Counted from the stretch's first letter, positions 8,813-18,233 are shown. The stretch is 64,000 nucleotides of DNA from Cytobacillus citreus (GCF_018343665.1 NZ_JAGYPM010000001.1:1149619-1213618), one strand, 5' to 3'. Notes: a model not told the origin generated them from the letters alone. Made by a program: numbers and translations.

Positions 8813-9259
8813 ATGGCCGAGCATTATTTTCAGTTAAAAGCACATTGGCCTGGTCTAAGAAATGATGTCGGTGAAATAGAAACAGGTGGATTAATAACAA
8901 AGGTTTCTATCCCTCCTGAAATGGATGGACCGGGAGTTGGAACGAATCCAGATGAAATGCTTCTTGGCGCTGCGGCAACTTGTTATATTATTACTTTGGC
9001 AGCAATGATGGAAAGAAGCCATTTAGAAAAGATTGACTTAACAATGGAATCTATTGGTATTGTGGATGTTACAAAAGGTATCATCACTTACAAAAAAATC
9101 GTCCACCGTCCATGTATTATTCTTAAACAAGAAGCGTCTGAAAGAGACGTTAAATTAGCATTGAGATTAGCGCAAAAAGCTGATGCATCTTGCATGATTT
9201 CCCGTGCATTAAAGGGTAATGTTGAAATTGAATTAGAAGCGACAATACTTGAAAAATAA
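8813..9259 (+). CDS. OsmC family peroxiredoxin-like protein
   Basis: A 148-residue OsmC/Ohr-fold protein. The two reactive cysteines of the family are in place: one in GAAATCYIITLAAMMER (about residue 57), one in ADASCMISRALKG (about residue 126). Members reduce organic or hydrogen peroxides with thiols and usually act as cytosolic homodimers. It resembles the short OsmC-like proteins of Bacillus and Staphylococcus more than Ohr. AAAAGGAGG lies 6 nt before the ATG at 8813. A longer in-frame reading from 8680 overlaps only by chance in another frame. Confidence 0.85.
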   Translation: MAEHYFQLKAHWPGLRNDVGEIETGGLITKVSIPPEMDGPGVGTNPDEMLLGAAATCYIITLAAMMERSHLEKIDLTMESIGIVDVTKGIITYKKIVHRPCIILKQEASERDVKLALRLAQKADASCMISRALKGNVEIELEATILEK

Positions 9260-9411
9260 TACATTTTCAATAATAAAGGTAATAAATACAAAAAATCAGC
9301 GCCAGGCTATGTGCTGCAGTTTATTTCCTTAAATCTGATGTTTACATGGACAGACATTAATACGTCTTTCTCGCAATATGATAACTGTATAACATCAATG
9401 GTGGTGATGAA

Positions 9412-9840
9412 ATGGCTGTTGTAAAGGCAACTGATTCAGATATTGACTTATTAGCAAGATTGCTTAGGGCAGAGGCTGAGGGCGAAGGAGAGCAAGGAAT
9501 GATGATGGTTGGAAATGTTGGTATAAATCGAATTAGAGCAAATTGCTCAGACTTTATTGGATTGCGAACAATTCCACAAATGGTCTATCAGCCACATGCA
9601 TTTGAAGCGACAACAAAGAGTTATTTTTACCAGAGGGCTAGGGACAGTGAGCGACGCCTCGCTCGTCGGGCTGTTAATGGAGAGTGGGTATGGCCTGCTA
9701 AATATTCTCTTTGGTATTTTAGACCACCTGGAGATTGCCCTCCTACTTGGTATGATCAACCTTTAGTGGGGCGCTATAAGCTTCACTGCTTTTTTGAGCC
9801 TACAGCAGAGGAATGTGTAAATGTTTATAATACATTTTAA
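9412..9840 (+). CDS. cwlJ: Spore cortex-lytic hydrolase, CwlJ type
   Basis: A 142-residue single-domain hydrolase of the SleB/CwlJ family without a signal peptide or peptidoglycan-binding domain, which is the CwlJ layout. Seen: LLARLLRAEAEGEGEQGMM with the catalytic-type Glu near residue 21, VGNVGINRI, and the aromatic C-terminal region WYFRPPGDCPPTW. CwlJ sits in the spore coat and degrades cortex muropeptides with muramic-delta-lactam during Ca-DPA germination. There is no gerQ partner immediately downstream. GGTGGTGA precedes the ATG. Its presence marks the organism as a spore-former. Confidence 0.9.
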   Translation: MAVVKATDSDIDLLARLLRAEAEGEGEQGMMMVGNVGINRIRANCSDFIGLRTIPQMVYQPHAFEATTKSYFYQRARDSERRLARRAVNGEWVWPAKYSLWYFRPPGDCPPTWYDQPLVGRYKLHCFFEPTAEECVNVYNTF

Positions 9841-9846
9841 AGATTT

Positions 9847-9889
9847 GCTTAATCCGTATGAAAAACATATGACGGATTAAGCTTTTTTT
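9847..9889 (+). terminator. cwlJ terminator
   Basis: GCTTAATCCG and its complement (ending at 9882) form a strong stem, extended by an inner ATG/CAT pairing, followed by seven T residues. Confidence 0.85.
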
Positions 9890-9948
9890 ATTTCAGTAGC
9901 ATTTGTTTCAATAGCTACACCATACTTGACTCTTTGGAAATTCTCCTT

Positions 9949-10674
9949 TCATTCCTCATCACTAAATATTTCTGCCAAAAATCGCTCACGGTGCTGCAGG
10001 AAATATTTTGTTATTTGGTAGTGATCAGTATCCTCATACCCTATTTCAGTAATTTCTCCATTATCGAAGCTTAATATAGTAGCATCAGGAAAACCTAGTA
10101 AAATAGGTGAATGAGTCGCAATTATAAACTGCGCCTCATCGTTCTGTGTTAAATCATGAATAATTCTCATAAAGGATAATTGACGTTGCGGCGAAAGAGC
10201 CGCCTCTGGCTCATCAAGCAGATAAATTGCTTCGCCTTGAAAGCGATTTATAAAAAGGGAGAGAAAAGATTCTCCATGCGATTGTTCGTGAAGCGATACT
10301 CCTCCATAATCCCGAAAACCGGTATCATCCACCTCATCCAAATGGGATGCGAAGTGATAAAAGGATTCTGCACGAAGAAAGAAGCCATTCGTCACCTTTG
10401 GCATCCATGAAAGACGAATATATTCACCTAACGATGAACCTGATGCATGAACTTCATACGAATTATTCCTCCCTCCCCCAGCTGTATTGAAACCGCATTT
10501 CTCGGCAATTGCTTCTAATAATGTTGATTTTCCTGATCCATTTTCACCAACAAAAAACGTGACATTCTTCTTTAAAATAATTTCATTCATACTTTTAATG
10601 CTCGGAATGGAAAAAGGATATTGATAATAGGATGGAATATTATTCTGTAAAAGTGTAATTCTTTTTAAAAACAT
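9949..10674 (-). CDS. AAA/ABC-type ATP-binding protein (stand-alone)
   Basis: A 241-residue cytosolic ATPase of the AAA_15/AAA_21-like group. Walker A is GENGSGKST (near residue 47), the signature-like motif is SHGESFLSLF, Walker B is AIYLLDEPEAALS, and the switch histidine is in ATHSPILL. It has no membrane domain and no neighbouring permease, and it lacks the nuclease domain of OLD proteins. I start at ATG 10674, where AGGTGAT is well spaced, rather than GTG 10683. Function unknown; such ATPases often handle DNA or act in stress responses. Confidence 0.75.
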   Translation of the reverse strand: MFLKRITLLQNNIPSYYQYPFSIPSIKSMNEIILKKNVTFFVGENGSGKSTLLEAIAEKCGFNTAGGGRNNSYEVHASGSSLGEYIRLSWMPKVTNGFFLRAESFYHFASHLDEVDDTGFRDYGGVSLHEQSHGESFLSLFINRFQGEAIYLLDEPEAALSPQRQLSFMRIIHDLTQNDEAQFIIATHSPILLGFPDATILSFDNGEITEIGYEDTDHYQITKYFLQHRERFLAEIFSDEE

Positions 10675-10975
10675 AATGATCACCTAGGTTTTTTATTCAT
10701 ATAAGATATTATTTCGATATTCTAGTCAAGAATCCCTTTTTAACCATTGCTTACTTCATGCAGATTAGAATCACGTTAATACTAACAATTATGTCTTTTT
10801 AGCCTTATTGTCGAAACCGCTTAATTCTGCTGAAATCCGTCTTCTTTTGATAGCTTTTGTCATGTTGCAGGAAAAATGGGTAGCTGTTGATGAATTATTT
10901 TACAAAGAAAAAAGAGAAATTGATTTAACATTGAAGCATTCATGACAATTTTATCATGGAAAGGAATGGACATTA

Positions 10976-11899
10976 ATGACAAGTCACTTCGTCAAAGCCT
11001 ATACAATTAAAGAAGTATCTAAGATTCTCAACGTACCACCAGGGACACTTCGGCAATGGGAAAAAGATTTAGAAGGATTACTAATTATCCCACGTTCGAA
11101 GCAAGGGGCACGATTTTATACAGATGATGAAATAAAATTGCTTGACACGATAAAACAAATGCGTGATAAAAATTTAAGTAAAGATATGATCAGAGAGTTA
11201 TTGCAAAGGAATTTCGTTTCTGATACTGACTCTGTACCTCATATTACCTCATTATCACCTATTTCAAATGACATTCAAACGGAATCTGAAGAGGATCAAA
11301 TGGCTTTGTTCCTAACCTCAATGGAGGCATTTAGAGAACAATTAATTAATGACGTTAGAGAAGAGATCCGTACAGGCATTCGAAAGGAAGTGTTAGAGGA
11401 AGTGAAAAAAGAAGTTTCAAAAGGATCTTTACACACAGTTAAAAGCCTTTCAGATTCTATATATAAAGCAAATGAAAAAACAAAGCTCGATATCCATGAA
11501 CTATCCAACCATTTACATAACGCTTCGGAACAAACTTCCGAATCTCTCGGAACGTTGACTAAAAGGATTGCGAAAGTCTCAAAAGGTACTTCCGAACAAA
11601 TTCGTTACTTAGCGAATCGCGTTACTGAATCCTCTGAAGCTGCATCTGAAGAATTTAAAACAATGATCCATTATATATCTAGCTCCGCTGAGGTTACCCA
11701 TACTGAAATAAGTGCTCTCATCGAAACATTAAACTCAGACAGAGAAATATATATTGAAACGATTAACCGAGAACGAGAACAATATTGGAAGGATGTTAAT
11801 CAAAGAGAAATGATGTTTCAAGATATGATTGTTAATTTTCGAAATGCCGCAGCTGCTGAAGAAGAAAAAACGAAGCCTTGGTGGAAATTTTGGCAATAA
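10976..11899 (+). CDS. MerR-like HTH protein with long coiled coil and DUF3967-type tail
   Basis: A 307-residue protein. Residues 8-75 are a MerR-type winged helix (AYTIKEVSKILNVPPGTLRQWEKDLEG, RFYTDDEIKLLDTIKQMRDKNLSKDMIRELL). Residues about 100-270 are almost purely charged/heptad helix, with recurring SEQ-, SESL- and TKRIAKVSKGTSEQ-like segments suggesting a parallel coiled coil. The end (REREQYWKDVNQRE and KPWWKFWQ) matches the DUF3967 tail seen on Bacillus plasmid and chromosomal MerR-like proteins. The layout recalls RacA, the chromosome-anchoring protein, but homology is not established. Likely DNA-binding and structural rather than a classic metal sensor. Confidence 0.75.
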   Translation: MTSHFVKAYTIKEVSKILNVPPGTLRQWEKDLEGLLIIPRSKQGARFYTDDEIKLLDTIKQMRDKNLSKDMIRELLQRNFVSDTDSVPHITSLSPISNDIQTESEEDQMALFLTSMEAFREQLINDVREEIRTGIRKEVLEEVKKEVSKGSLHTVKSLSDSIYKANEKTKLDIHELSNHLHNASEQTSESLGTLTKRIAKVSKGTSEQIRYLANRVTESSEAASEEFKTMIHYISSSAEVTHTEISALIETLNSDREIYIETINREREQYWKDVNQREMMFQDMIVNFRNAAAAEEEKTKPWWKFWQ

Positions 11900-11967
11900 A
11901 AAAGCTCAGGCTGATCAACCATGGCATTACTCCCCCATTTGCCAACAATAAACATTATTGTAAAATG

Positions 11968-12000
11968 GGTAAATCCAGGCGAGTTTGCACCTGGATTTAC
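11968..12000. terminator. Hairpin between two converging genes
   Basis: GTAAATCCAGG pairs with CCTGGATTTAC across a 10-nt loop. It lies between the converging MerR-like gene and speD and may serve both, although flanking T-runs are poor. Confidence 0.5.
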
Positions 12001-12004
12001 CACT

Positions 12005-12793
12005 TTAATTAATATTCGTTCCGTAAAAAATTTCATCCATTTCTGTTGTTAAACGTTCTGTAATTTCCTCTACTTCATGAGGTTTTAGCCTATCTTTGGT
12101 ATAACCAAATAAATAATTATTCAAAACAAAATCTCTAATTCTACATTTTGTATGAAAAATATTTGACTGATAAATATTAACATCAATCATATCAAATTCG
12201 TTTTTAATCTCATCTGGTATATAATTTTGAATAGAGCTTATATTGTGATCGATAAAAAGCTTTTGTCCATCCTTATTCCTTGTAAAGCCGCGAACCCGAT
12301 AATCAATTGTCATAATATCTGTATCAAATGAATGAATCAAGAAATGTAACGCCTTTAAGGGAGAAATTTCTCCACATGTTGAAACATCGATATCTGCTCG
12401 AAATGTACTTATACCTTCAGAAGGATGATATTCAGGATATGTATGCACCGTAATATGACTTTTATCTAGCTGCATCACAACAGACTCAGGCAGCGGACCT
12501 GGAGATTCTTTAAAAGATTCACTCGGAGCCTCAACAACAGGGCCTTCGGAAACAAGCATCGTTACACTTGCACCTTGTGGAACATAATCCTGCTGAGCAA
12601 TATTTAGAACGTGTGCTCCAATAATATCCGCGACGCTTTTTAATATTTTTGTTAATCTTTCTGCGCTATATTCCTCATCAATATATTCGATGTACGCCTC
12701 TCGCTCTTCCTTCGTTTTCGTATAACATATATCGTACATATTGAAGCTTAAAGTCTTTGTCAAATTATTAAAACCATGCAGAGTTAAATTCAA
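12005..12793 (-). CDS. speD: S-adenosylmethionine decarboxylase proenzyme, E. coli type
   Basis: A 262-residue pyruvoyl enzyme making decarboxylated SAM for spermidine synthesis. It is of the long class 1A (E. coli) type, not the roughly 126-residue class typical of B. subtilis. Alignable blocks: [54 protein letters not shown] and YRVRGFTR. I choose TTG 12793: AAGGGGG lies 7 nt upstream, and the self-cleavage pair then becomes Lys111-Ser112 exactly as in E. coli SpeD. The upstream ATG at 12814 lacks a site. No speE lies beside it. Confidence 0.92.
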   Translation of the reverse strand: MNLTLHGFNNLTKTLSFNMYDICYTKTKEEREAYIEYIDEEYSAERLTKILKSVADIIGAHVLNIAQQDYVPQGASVTMLVSEGPVVEAPSESFKESPGPLPESVVMQLDKSHITVHTYPEYHPSEGISTFRADIDVSTCGEISPLKALHFLIHSFDTDIMTIDYRVRGFTRNKDGQKLFIDHNISSIQNYIPDEIKNEFDMIDVNIYQSNIFHTKCRIRDFVLNNYLFGYTKDRLKPHEVEEITERLTTEMDEIFYGTNIN

Positions 12794-13013
12794 ATCTATA
12801 CCCCCTTCTAACATGTCAAATACCTCGATACATTATCTTCATTAAATATTGTTTTATCACCCATTTTCACTTGAATAATATGTGCAAGTGAAATGTTTTA
12901 TAGATCAAAATAGTTACCAAAAATAACTAAGTGTATTTGATTTTAATAATTGAATTTTACTATTTATAATTAAAGGTAATAAATGAAGATATAAATAGAA
13001 ATAAGGTGAAACA

Positions 13014-14144
13014 TTGAGGAAAATATTCAGAACTTTATTATTAATGCTCATATTATTTATTTCATGGCCTTTTATTGAAAAACAAATTGCAAAAACGGAG
13101 TACTATCCTATATTGCAAAACATGAAAATGGAGATTCAATCATTAACAGAAAATCCTCATGTTTCTGCAGCGATCGATACGATATCCACAACGATTGATG
13201 AGCTTACAGGGAAAATAAATAGTTTCCCTAAAAATAAAGATGGAAATGAAAGCAATCAAGTTAATCAGCAAGATTTGGCTGTACCAACTGATCAGGTTTT
13301 TTCTATCTATAATATTATTCTTGGAGAAAGTAAAGAAGAAGTCGAAAAGCAGCTAGGGGCACCGCAGCGGTCATCAATGAATGAATATGGAACGAACTGG
13401 TTTACGTATCATGACCATTATCGCAACTTCATAATGGTTTCTTATGATTCGAATAATACAGTTGATGGATTATTTACAAATCAGGACTTAATTTCTTCTG
13501 CAAAAGGAATTAAGCTTGGAACTCCCAAGGAAATGGTTTATCAACAACTTGGAGAGCCTTTAAACGAAATAAGAAAAGGTCTTGTTTATTATAAATTTGA
13601 GAATAATCGGGATTACGATGTTTTCAGGATAGACAACAGCTATATTACTATTTTTTACGACAAACACAAAAATAATACGGTAACGGCCATTCAAATCATT
13701 AATAAGGATCTTGAACAAAACAAGAAAGACTTCTATTCAGAAGGAAGTCAGCAATTAAAGGAAGGCTTTGAATATCAATTATTTGACCTAACAAATGCAG
13801 ACCGCGTCAAACATAACCTTTCTGTATTAGAATGGGATGGTCATGTAAAAGAAACTGCACGAAAGCATAGTAATGATATGGCTGAGGAAAACTATTTTTC
13901 CCACACAAATTTAGAAGGTCAATCACCATTTGACCGAATGAGCGAGGACGATATTTTCTTTACAGTAGCAGGAGAAAATCTTGCCACAGGTCAATTTAGC
14001 AGCATCTTTGCCCATGAAGGCCTGATGAACTCACTTGGCCACAGAGAAAATATACTCAGGCCGGAATATGAGTTATTAGGTGTAGGCGTTGCCTTTAACG
14101 ATGAATCTCAACCATATTATACTGAAAACTTCCTTAGAAAATGA
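13014..14144 (+). CDS. CAP/SCP-domain protein with N-terminal CAP-associated domain (YlbC-like)
   Basis: A 376-residue exported or membrane-anchored protein. Residues 5-20 are a hydrophobic signal/anchor segment. Residues about 95-235 hold two similar repeats beginning ILGESKEEVEKQLGAPQR and KLGTPKEMVYQQLGEP (CAP-associated domain). Residues about 245-376 are a CAP/SCP fold (LTNADRVKHNLSVLEWD, ARKHSNDMAEENYFSHTN, GENLATG, LGHRENIL). B. subtilis YlbC has the same arrangement; its biochemical role is unknown. The start is TTG, supported by AAGGTG 5 nt upstream; no ATG fits. Confidence 0.85.
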   Translation: MRKIFRTLLLMLILFISWPFIEKQIAKTEYYPILQNMKMEIQSLTENPHVSAAIDTISTTIDELTGKINSFPKNKDGNESNQVNQQDLAVPTDQVFSIYNIILGESKEEVEKQLGAPQRSSMNEYGTNWFTYHDHYRNFIMVSYDSNNTVDGLFTNQDLISSAKGIKLGTPKEMVYQQLGEPLNEIRKGLVYYKFENNRDYDVFRIDNSYITIFYDKHKNNTVTAIQIINKDLEQNKKDFYSEGSQQLKEGFEYQLFDLTNADRVKHNLSVLEWDGHVKETARKHSNDMAEENYFSHTNLEGQSPFDRMSEDDIFFTVAGENLATGQFSSIFAHEGLMNSLGHRENILRPEYELLGVGVAFNDESQPYYTENFLRK

Positions 14145-14168
14145 TGAATTGACATATTATGAAACTTC

Positions 14169-14206
14169 TATAAAGTGGGGGTTCTTTCAACCCCCACTTT
14201 ATAATT
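14169..14206. terminator. Bidirectional terminator
   Basis: TATAAAGTGGGGG and its complement enclose a 9-nt loop and are followed by T-rich sequence. It separates the converging CAP and CNNM-type genes. Confidence 0.85.
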
Positions 14207-15278
14207 TTTCTTTTTCCTTCAACTCTAATAATGGTGATTTTACAGCCCGATTTTCTGTGTCTTCATCGGTTTCATCCTCAATTTCCTGGCCAAGCATTGC
14301 TTCTATAATATCTTCAAGACTAATGATCCCTTTTGTACCACCATATTCATCAAGGACAATTGCAAGATGTTTCCTTTCTCTCATCATTAATTTATAAACC
14401 TTTTCAATAGAATGAAATTCGAAAACAAAAATTGGATTATTGTCTGCGAATTCTTCCATTTTCTTATTTGGTTCAACTGACCAAGCGAGTAACTGTTTTG
14501 CATGAAAAACTCCGATGATATGATCTAAATTCCCTTTGTAAATAGGATATCTCGAATAATTATGATTTAATATTATTCCCCTTACTTCATCAAACTTCGA
14601 ATCGTAAGGAATCCCTTCAATATCTATTCTCGGTGTTTTAAGGACATCATGAACATCTAAACGATTAAAATCGATAACTCCTTTGATTCTGATGGTTTCT
14701 TCATTTCTAAATGTCCCTTCATTTGACGCAATATCTACCAATGTCATTAATTCTTCTTTTGAAACAGAGACGGTATTATTCACATTTTTTGCAAAGAGCT
14801 TAATAATCGTACTCGTAAACTTTGATAATAAAAAAGTTAATGGTTTTAAAATAAATACTAGAACTCGAATGATTGGGAACACAGTATAAGCAATTTTTTC
14901 AGGTAATGAAGCTGCAATTGACTTTGGCAGAACTTCACAAAAAATAATCAGGACAACGGTTAAAATACCTGTTGCCACACCGACATTGAATCCATACTTA
15001 ATCGCAATAACTGTAACTAAAGTCGGAAGCATTATATTCGCAATATTATTTCCAATCAAAATCGCTGAAATGAGCTCATCCGGCTTTGAAACAAGTTTTA
15101 AAAGCTTTTCAGATTTGATATCATTATGGTCAGCTCTTGACTTTAACTTCATTTTATTAACAGCTGTTAAAGCCGTTTCACTCCCAGATAAGAAAAAGGA
15201 CATAAACATAAAAAACACAATTGCAATAACCAACGTCGAAAGCCTCCATCGTTTTCCTTTAAATACTATTTTCTCCAT
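14199..15278 (-). CDS. CNNM/CorC-type membrane protein (DUF21 plus CBS pair)
   Basis: A 359-residue protein with an N-terminal CNNM transmembrane domain (four hydrophobic segments at about 12-35, 70-92, 95-115, 130-155, containing FFLSGSETALTAVN, LIGNNIANIML and EVLPKSIA) and a CBS pair (TPRIDIEGIPYDSKFDEV, NYSRYPIYKGNLDHIIGV, LAIVLDEYGGTKGIISLEDIIEAMLG). It ends after the CBS pair and so lacks the CorC/HlyC C-terminal domain of the usual 420-460 residue members. Relatives are linked to Mg2+ or cobalt efflux; hemolytic activity is doubtful. Confidence 0.85.
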   Translation of the reverse strand: MEKIVFKGKRWRLSTLVIAIVFFMFMSFFLSGSETALTAVNKMKLKSRADHNDIKSEKLLKLVSKPDELISAILIGNNIANIMLPTLVTVIAIKYGFNVGVATGILTVVLIIFCEVLPKSIAASLPEKIAYTVFPIIRVLVFILKPLTFLLSKFTSTIIKLFAKNVNNTVSVSKEELMTLVDIASNEGTFRNEETIRIKGVIDFNRLDVHDVLKTPRIDIEGIPYDSKFDEVRGIILNHNYSRYPIYKGNLDHIIGVFHAKQLLAWSVEPNKKMEEFADNNPIFVFEFHSIEKVYKLMMRERKHLAIVLDEYGGTKGIISLEDIIEAMLGQEIEDETDEDTENRAVKSPLLELKEKEKL

Positions 15279-15375
15279 ATTTTCTGTTCTTTAACTTATA
15301 ACGGGAAAGATTATGAATATTTTTCTAGCATTACTAAAAAAGGAATAACTTAAACCGACTCAATTTTTTGTGCTC

Positions 15376-15653
15376 AATAAAGTGAAACTTCCATCAGTGG
15401 GGGTTTTTCGACGCACAGGACGTGCTAGTGCCGACGTTGCCACAGGACGTGGCGTTCTTAGTCGGCTTCCATCCCCCACTGATGGTTAGTTGAACCAATC
15501 ACGCTCAAAACGCCACGTCCTGTGGCTTTCGCCTGACTAGGACATCGTGTCCGTCGTCGGGCCTTTACGGGCAGTTGATCCCCCTCTTAGGTTGCTTTAA
15601 TTCTCTCGCAACCTTGAAGTGGGGGTCTTACTGCCCGTTAATCTGCGATAAAA
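15376..15653. mobile_element. Structured non-coding repeat, copy 1 (IS200/IS605-like ends)
   Basis: About 278 bp with nested hairpins and no ORF. The left end holds CCATCAGTGGGGG (15391-15403) pairing with 15473-15485. An inner arm GCCGAC (15430-15435) pairs with GTCGGC (15461-15466) around GCCAC/GTGGC. The right end ACGGGCAGT (15567-15575) pairs with ACTGCCCGT (15630-15638). Both edges (AATAAAGTGAAACTTCCATC and CTGCCCGTTAA...GATAAA) recur in copy 2 at 21665-21883. Terminal hairpins without a transposase fit a non-autonomous palindrome-ended element mobilised by an IS200/IS605 TnpA. Confidence 0.65.
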
Positions 15654-15667
15654 AAAGAGCAGTAATA

Positions 15668-16153
15668 TTACCCTGCTCTTGGGATATTCCTTTTTAACAT
15701 AGCCGTTCCTGCACTAACCAGAATAGTCAGAAGAATGACCAGCAAAAACGTAAAAAAATTGAAGAAAATAGAATTTGACCAGAAATTCAATAATGATAAT
15801 TCACTTTCCTTTGTATAAGAAGGACTAACCTCTGCGATCTTTTTTCTCAATTCTGAAGCTTGAATGTAGACATTTATCAGTATTATGAAAGATAGAACAC
15901 TTGAACCTGCAATTATCATTATTTTCTTAGCCTTAGCAAGTTTAGTTAATGTGAGCATCGAATACTTAAAAGTTCCATAAACAAAGAATCCAAAGAAGGG
16001 AAAGAGGAAGATCCAAGGAAATAAGCCTGGATTACCATTACCACCAACTACTCCCAACTCACTATTTATATTTAGAGTTTGTGTCATATCATTACATAAG
16101 TAAAAAAGTAAACCAGACATTAAAAAGCTTATGAAGTAGATAATTATAAACAT
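15668..16153 (-). CDS. Hypothetical membrane protein
   Basis: A 161-residue protein with four hydrophobic segments (N-terminal FIIIYFISFLMSGLLFYL; FPWIFLFPFFGFFVYG; IMIIAGSSVLSFIILI; FFNFFTFLLVILLTILV) and an extracellular-looking SELGVVGGNGNPG loop. I start at ATG 16153, where AAGGTGG is close upstream; the 63 residues that could be read further upstream come from the wrong frame of a broken gene. YjdJ-like small membrane proteins have a similar layout but I cannot assign a family. Confidence 0.6.
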   Translation of the reverse strand: MFIIIYFISFLMSGLLFYLCNDMTQTLNINSELGVVGGNGNPGLFPWIFLFPFFGFFVYGTFKYSMLTLTKLAKAKKIMIIAGSSVLSFIILINVYIQASELRKKIAEVSPSYTKESELSLLNFWSNSIFFNFFTFLLVILLTILVSAGTAMLKRNIPRAG

Positions 16154-16167
16154 ATTCCACCTTCTTT

Positions 16168-16395
16168 TAGTGATTATCTTGAAAATGAAACAGTATGAAC
16201 CTTCCAACCATCGTGCTCCAACTAACCCAATGTGATCCTGTATTACCTGATCCACCATCGGAATATTTATAAGAAAGATATTGTCCAACAGCCGTATCAA
16301 TTCCGTCCTAACCCACCAATGATAAACTTGAAGGATATCCAATATACCCTATGAAAAATTGACCATTGAAAGTGGCTATCTCCAAAGGTTATATT
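16168..16395 (-). pseudogene. Remnant of a broken secreted-type protein gene
   Basis: On the minus strand a coherent glycine-, serine- and aromatic-rich peptide can be read (IATFNGQFFIGYIG..., then after an in-frame TAG, DGIDTAVGQYLSYKYSDGG and GSHWVSW). A one-base frame change then gives HDGWKVHTVSFSR and a stop. One nonsense codon plus one frameshift in a short stretch points to a decayed 3' end. I do not recognise the family. The 16153 gene begins just downstream. Confidence 0.45.
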
Positions 16396-16496
16396 GTTCA
16401 ATACTTAAAATTATACAACATTTCAGAAAAAAATCGGGGCATCTCCAAACCGAAATTTCAGTTTATGAGATACCCCATTCTAATCTAGAATTCCAC

Positions 16497-18233
16497 TCAA
16501 ATAATTGGGAACGACAGCCTAATTGTCGTACCCGTATTCTTTTTCGATTGAACGATTATCGTACCATGATGAAGCTCAGCAATTGCTTTGGCAATGCTCA
16601 TACCTAAGCCAGCTCCTTTTGAGCTTTCATCCGTATTAGTCCCTCGATAATATCGATCAAATAAATGTTCGATTGTTTCTTTATCTATCCCCATACCGTT
16701 ATCTGCGATCAAAATGCAAACAGAATCTCCTGCATTTTCTAGTGATACCGAAATCACTGTTCCTGGTGGATTATGTTTTATTGCGTTGAAGATGAGGTTA
16801 TCAATCATCCGCTCAAACCAGCGCTGATCGGCTAGGATACTAACCTCTTTTTCTGAGCCTTGAAAAGAAAATCTTGTATCTTGGAGAGTCATATCATTTA
16901 CGAATTTCAAAATATTTGCTCTTACAAGCTCATTTACATTGCTTTTAGTAAAAGAATGTGGCAAGGAGTTATTTTTCAGCTGGAAGGCAAGGATAAAATC
17001 ATCAAGCAAATCGGTCATGTAATCTCCTTTTTCTCGAATCATTTTCCCCATATCCTTCAATTCCTCTTCTGTCCATGTGTATTGACCGCTTTCAAGTAAA
17101 TGACCGTATCCTTCAATGGTGGAAAGTGGTGTTCGTAAATCATGTGATATCCCTGTCATCCATTCTTCTCTTGTTTTTTCTAAACGATTTCTCTCCTTTT
17201 CTGCAGAGGCAAGCTTTTCTGCCATTTGATAAAAAGCATTAAAGACTTCCTTGTAAAGTCGATATTTAATTCGTACCTTCCCATTTTTACGGAAAATTTT
17301 CTTCCGCTCCTTCTCAGTTAGAACCTCGTCATACAAGCCGTGGCCCATCCTTTCGAGCCATCCAGAAAAGATTAGCAATGGCTGTCCGTAACGGAATCCG
17401 TGCCAGATAGAAATTCCAACGGTTGCTACGAGGAAAGCAACTCCTATTATGATGAAAACACGAATAAAATCACCAAGAAACGATCCACTGCTTAAACCTT
17501 CTCCGTTCCTAGGAAATTGCAGTATCCATGTATTTCCTGAAGCAGAATCGTTATAAACAACACTGTCATTTTCATTTATTCCTGGTGCTTGACTTCTTAT
17601 TAGTACATCTAAAGGCTCGTACTTCTTTTCTTTCATTTCTTCGCCAATAGATTGTATGACATCGCCATTTTCATTTAATACTTGGAGTGAACCATGAATA
17701 GAAGCAAGCTTCTTCTCAAGCTCTATTACCTGGCTTTCTTTGATTAGACCGCTTTGACTAAATGTTAAAAACCAGTTTTGCAGCATATCTAAATGATTAT
17801 TTTTGTAACCAAGAAAAAATAGAAATGGTTTCTCATATGTGCTATCAAGCTGAGAATAAATATAAAACCCTTGAAATTGTTTAGTATTTTCGATCTGCAT
17901 GATTTCATTAACCGTATAGTGGTTAGGCAGCTTGCTCGGAGTATTATGAGATCCAATTACTTCCCCTTCAGTATTAATAACTTGTACCCAAAAACCCATT
18001 TTCTCTAAATGCACTTTCAACTTTTCATGGAATTCTACTTTGTCTTCAGTCACATTTGTTGCCGTATATATCGCATCAAGTGCTCCCAAAGGGAAATTCC
18101 GCTTTAATTCTTCATTCATAATAAATTGTATTAATAAAGTAAAAAGCACAACAAACGTGATAACAATGACAATCGTTAAGAGAATGAACTGAAGTGAAAA
18201 ATGGATCGCAAGTCTATTCCGTAGAGATTTCAA
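16497..18233 (-). CDS. Sensor histidine kinase (YrkQ-like)
   Basis: A 578-residue membrane kinase. TM1 is at about 13-37, an extracytoplasmic sensor region at 38-255, TM2 at about 256-276, then a linker helix. The DHp domain carries the phospho-acceptor His in MTGISHDLRTPLSTIEG (near 364). The ATPase domain has NLIFNAIKHNPPGT (N box), ADNGMGID (G1) and GAGLGMS (G2). Starts at TTG, overlapping the response-regulator stop by 4 bp, so the two are translationally coupled. It is longer than B. subtilis YrkQ, mostly in the sensor region. Stimulus unknown. Confidence 0.9.
   Translation of the reverse strand: MKSLRNRLAIHFSLQFILLTIVIVITFVVLFTLLIQFIMNEELKRNFPLGALDAIYTATNVTEDKVEFHEKLKVHLEKMGFWVQVINTEGEVIGSHNTPSKLPNHYTVNEIMQIENTKQFQGFYIYSQLDSTYEKPFLFFLGYKNNHLDMLQNWFLTFSQSGLIKESQVIELEKKLASIHGSLQVLNENGDVIQSIGEEMKEKKYEPLDVLIRSQAPGINENDSVVYNDSASGNTWILQFPRNGEGLSSGSFLGDFIRVFIIIGVAFLVATVGISIWHGFRYGQPLLIFSGWLERMGHGLYDEVLTEKERKKIFRKNGKVRIKYRLYKEVFNAFYQMAEKLASAEKERNRLEKTREEWMTGISHDLRTPLSTIEGYGHLLESGQYTWTEEELKDMGKMIREKGDYMTDLLDDFILAFQLKNNSLPHSFTKSNVNELVRANILKFVNDMTLQDTRFSFQGSEKEVSILADQRWFERMIDNLIFNAIKHNPPGTVISVSLENAGDSVCILIADNGMGIDKETIEHLFDRYYRGTNTDESSKGAGLGMSIAKAIAELHHGTIIVQSKKNTGTTIRLSFPII

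Noticed and set aside
10764-10946. Open frame of about 60 codons before the MerR-like gene
   Set aside because: The peptide looks plausible (SAEIRLLLIAFVMLQEKWVAV) but there is no start codon with a ribosome binding site; it may be a remnant or chance.
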